From assembly GCF_022695515.1 (NCBI RefSeq), contig NZ_JALDPT010000015.1, positions 1 to 64,000 on the forward strand: a stretch of DNA of 64,000 nt, given 5' to 3'. Numbering within the stretch: position 1 is the stretch's first letter; every line of letters starts with the position of its first letter. The notes beneath the pieces were generated by a model. The model was not told the DNA's origin, made no database searches, and saw nothing but the letters and a program-made list of their open reading frames with translations. The translations under genes and the position numbers were made by a program. Below are positions 62,632-64,000 of the stretch, in pieces. This DNA is from Phenylobacterium aquaticum. Lineage in GTDB: Bacteria > Pseudomonadota > Alphaproteobacteria > Caulobacterales > Caulobacteraceae.

Positions 62632-63410
62632 CAGACGGCGTGCATGCCGCCGTCCACGGCGAAGACCGCCCCGTTCAGATAGACGGCGTCGTCGGAGCCC
62701 AGGAAGGCCACCAGCCGGGCCACCTCCTCCGGCGTGCCATACCGCCCGACCGGGATCGTCTGGGCGAACTGGTCATGCGCCTTCTGCGGGCCGGCCGGGG
62801 CGACGCCGCCCTCGATGGAGCGCATCATCCGGCTCTCGATCGGGCCCGGATTGACCGTGTTGACGCGCACCCCATGGGCCGCCCATTCCGCCGCGGCCGA
62901 ACGGGTCAGGCCGATCACCGCATGCTTGGAGGCGACATAGGCCGATAGGCCCGGCGAGCCGATCAGACCGGCGACGCTCGACATGTTGATGATCGCCCCG
63001 CCCTCCTGGGCGACCATGATCGGGATGATGTGCTTCATGCCCAGGAAGACCCCCGTGACATTGACCGCCATCACCCGCTGGAACTCGGCCAGGGGATAGT
63101 CGGGGATGGTCTTCACCACCCCCTCGATCCCGGCGTTGTTGAAGAAGATGTCGATGCGGCCGAAGGACTTGCGCGCCAGGTCGACATAGTCGGCGACCTG
63201 AGCCTCGTCGGTCACGTCGGCCTCCAGGGTGACCAGGCTGGCGGCCTCGCCGCAGACCTCGATCAGCGGCTTGAAGGAGACGCCGGGCCGATCGACGGCC
63301 GCGACGGACGCGCCACGGTCCAGCATCAGCTTGACGGTCGCCGCCCCGATCGCTCCGGCCGCGCCGGTCACCACGGCCACCTTGCCGGCCAGATCGTTTC
63401 GCTCGCCCAT
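62631..63410 (-). CDS. Short-chain dehydrogenase/reductase
   Basis: 259 residues. The cofactor loop is VVTGAAGAIGAATVKLM; further SDR motifs are NNAGIEG, the catalytic Ser in NMSSVAG and Tyr-Lys in YVASKHAV, then NPGPIESRMM. It is an NAD(P)-dependent oxidoreductase of unknown substrate. It is the first gene of an operon with the lipoprotein and transpeptidase genes. Confidence 0.92.
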   Translation of the reverse strand: MGERNDLAGKVAVVTGAAGAIGAATVKLMLDRGASVAAVDRPGVSFKPLIEVCGEAASLVTLEADVTDEAQVADYVDLARKSFGRIDIFFNNAGIEGVVKTIPDYPLAEFQRVMAVNVTGVFLGMKHIIPIMVAQEGGAIINMSSVAGLIGSPGLSAYVASKHAVIGLTRSAAAEWAAHGVRVNTVNPGPIESRMMRSIEGGVAPAGPQKAHDQFAQTIPVGRYGTPEEVARLVAFLGSDDAVYLNGAVFAVDGGMHAV

Positions 63411-63495
63411 GGCTTGTCCTCCTCAGTCTGCCGGCCGCCGCGCCGGTCGTTAGACACAGAATGAGGACAGGGCCGCTCGCCCGCCTTGAACCAGA

Positions 63496-63990
63496 TCAAG
63501 TCTCCGGTCGCGGCGGCCCGACGGTTCGCCGGTCGCGCCGGAACATCCAGGCGCCCACCGCCAGCGCGCCCAGCACCAGATAGCTCCAGATCACCAGGCC
63601 GCGGAAATAGGCCAGCGTCCGCACGCCCCGGTCCACCGCGATGGCGATATGGGTCATGACCGCCAGCAGCTGAAAGGCGGCGGCGAACAGCAGCCAGTTG
63701 CGGTCGGTGGTCATGGCCAGGACGGCCAGCAGGACCAGAAAGGCCACGTCGACCAGGAACACGCCCCACTGCGGGTCGATCAGGTCGTTCCGATAGGCCA
63801 GGGGGGTGAGGATCCAGGCCAGCACATTGGCCACGGCCACCCACCGCTCGGGCCGCCCGCCGCGCCACAGGGCGAAGCCGGAGACCAGAAGCATGGACAG
63901 GGTCCAGATCTGTTGGGCGGGGGTGACGAAGACCAAGAGGGGACCCTCAGGCGCGAGCCCGAAGGTCCCCCATCTTGGGGCGATCCGCAA
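63496..63990 (-). CDS. Small membrane protein (start uncertain)
   Basis: Up to 164 residues with four or five hydrophobic helices (IWTLSMLLVSGFALWRGG, WGVFLVDVAFLVLLAVLAMT, WLLFAAAFQLLAVMTHIAIA, LVIWSYLVLGALAVGAWMF). The start may be ATG 63990 or a later TTG/GTG. It reads leftward toward the SDR gene, 85 bp away. No family is recognised. Confidence 0.6.
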   Translation of the reverse strand: MRIAPRWGTFGLAPEGPLLVFVTPAQQIWTLSMLLVSGFALWRGGRPERWVAVANVLAWILTPLAYRNDLIDPQWGVFLVDVAFLVLLAVLAMTTDRNWLLFAAAFQLLAVMTHIAIAVDRGVRTLAYFRGLVIWSYLVLGALAVGAWMFRRDRRTVGPPRPET

Positions 63991-64000
63991 TCGCTCAGGC

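Overview
The window is high-GC DNA from an alphaproteobacterium, most likely Caulobacterales (Caulobacter, Phenylobacterium or Brevundimonas type). The evidence is GC-rich codon use, a gshB-comM neighbourhood and a GTTC-N7-GTTC SOS box of the alphaproteobacterial LexA type. No rRNA, tRNA or CRISPR array was seen.

Chromosomal backbone (1-2313 and 59063-64000): the tail of an unknown gene, gshB (glutathione synthetase) and the 5' half of comM/yifB lie on the left. The 3' half of comM, a cytochrome P450 with palindromic operators, a secreted L,D-transpeptidase, a lipoprotein, an SDR oxidoreductase and a small membrane protein lie on the right. comM is split at its sensor-1 Asn-Pro by an insert of about 56.7 kb.

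The insert is a composite genomic island with serine-recombinase chemistry. Its terminal integrase gene (2273-3781) runs through attL into comM. The other end carries a tandem-XRE gene (58593-59042) whose frame runs through attR. Rejoining the ends as an excised circle fuses the two reading frames without a stop, so attP would lie inside one long integrase-XRE gene. Two more serine recombinases (6.8-8.6 and 21.3-22.8 kb) and a decayed recombinase 3' end (41.29-41.39 kb) indicate several rounds of insertion.

Maintenance and transfer functions: a ParB-like protein, an AAA primase/helicase-like protein, an XRE/RuvC-like pair and three VirD4/TraD-like ATPases (one with a C-terminal nuclease-like domain). 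No relaxase or mating-pore genes are visible, so the transfer mechanism is unclear.

Cargo in order: (i) an OLD/DUF4435-type ATPase, frameshifted at two GC-repeat sites and bounded by 310-bp direct repeats; (ii) a type I Mokosh anti-phage system, mkoA (degenerate kinase fused to SF1 helicase) and mkoB (PLD nuclease); (iii) a lower-GC four-gene operon (24.6-28.1 kb) with a methyltransferase, a protein that by eye aligns with GFP-type beta-barrels but lacks the chromophore, a sodium:solute symporter and a polytopic membrane protein; (iv) two tandem secreted Gly-rich proteins; (v) lipoproteins and regulators; (vi) a 15-kb sensory block (41.9-56.9 kb) with hybrid and HWE kinases, response regulators, an MHYT-GGDEF-EAL protein, a protoglobin and a winged-helix protein; (vii) small genes near the right end (DUF3892, a YjzC-like protein, a Pro-rich micropeptide) next to a CIRCE-like inverted repeat.

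Assignments come from reading motifs and translations. No database search was possible.
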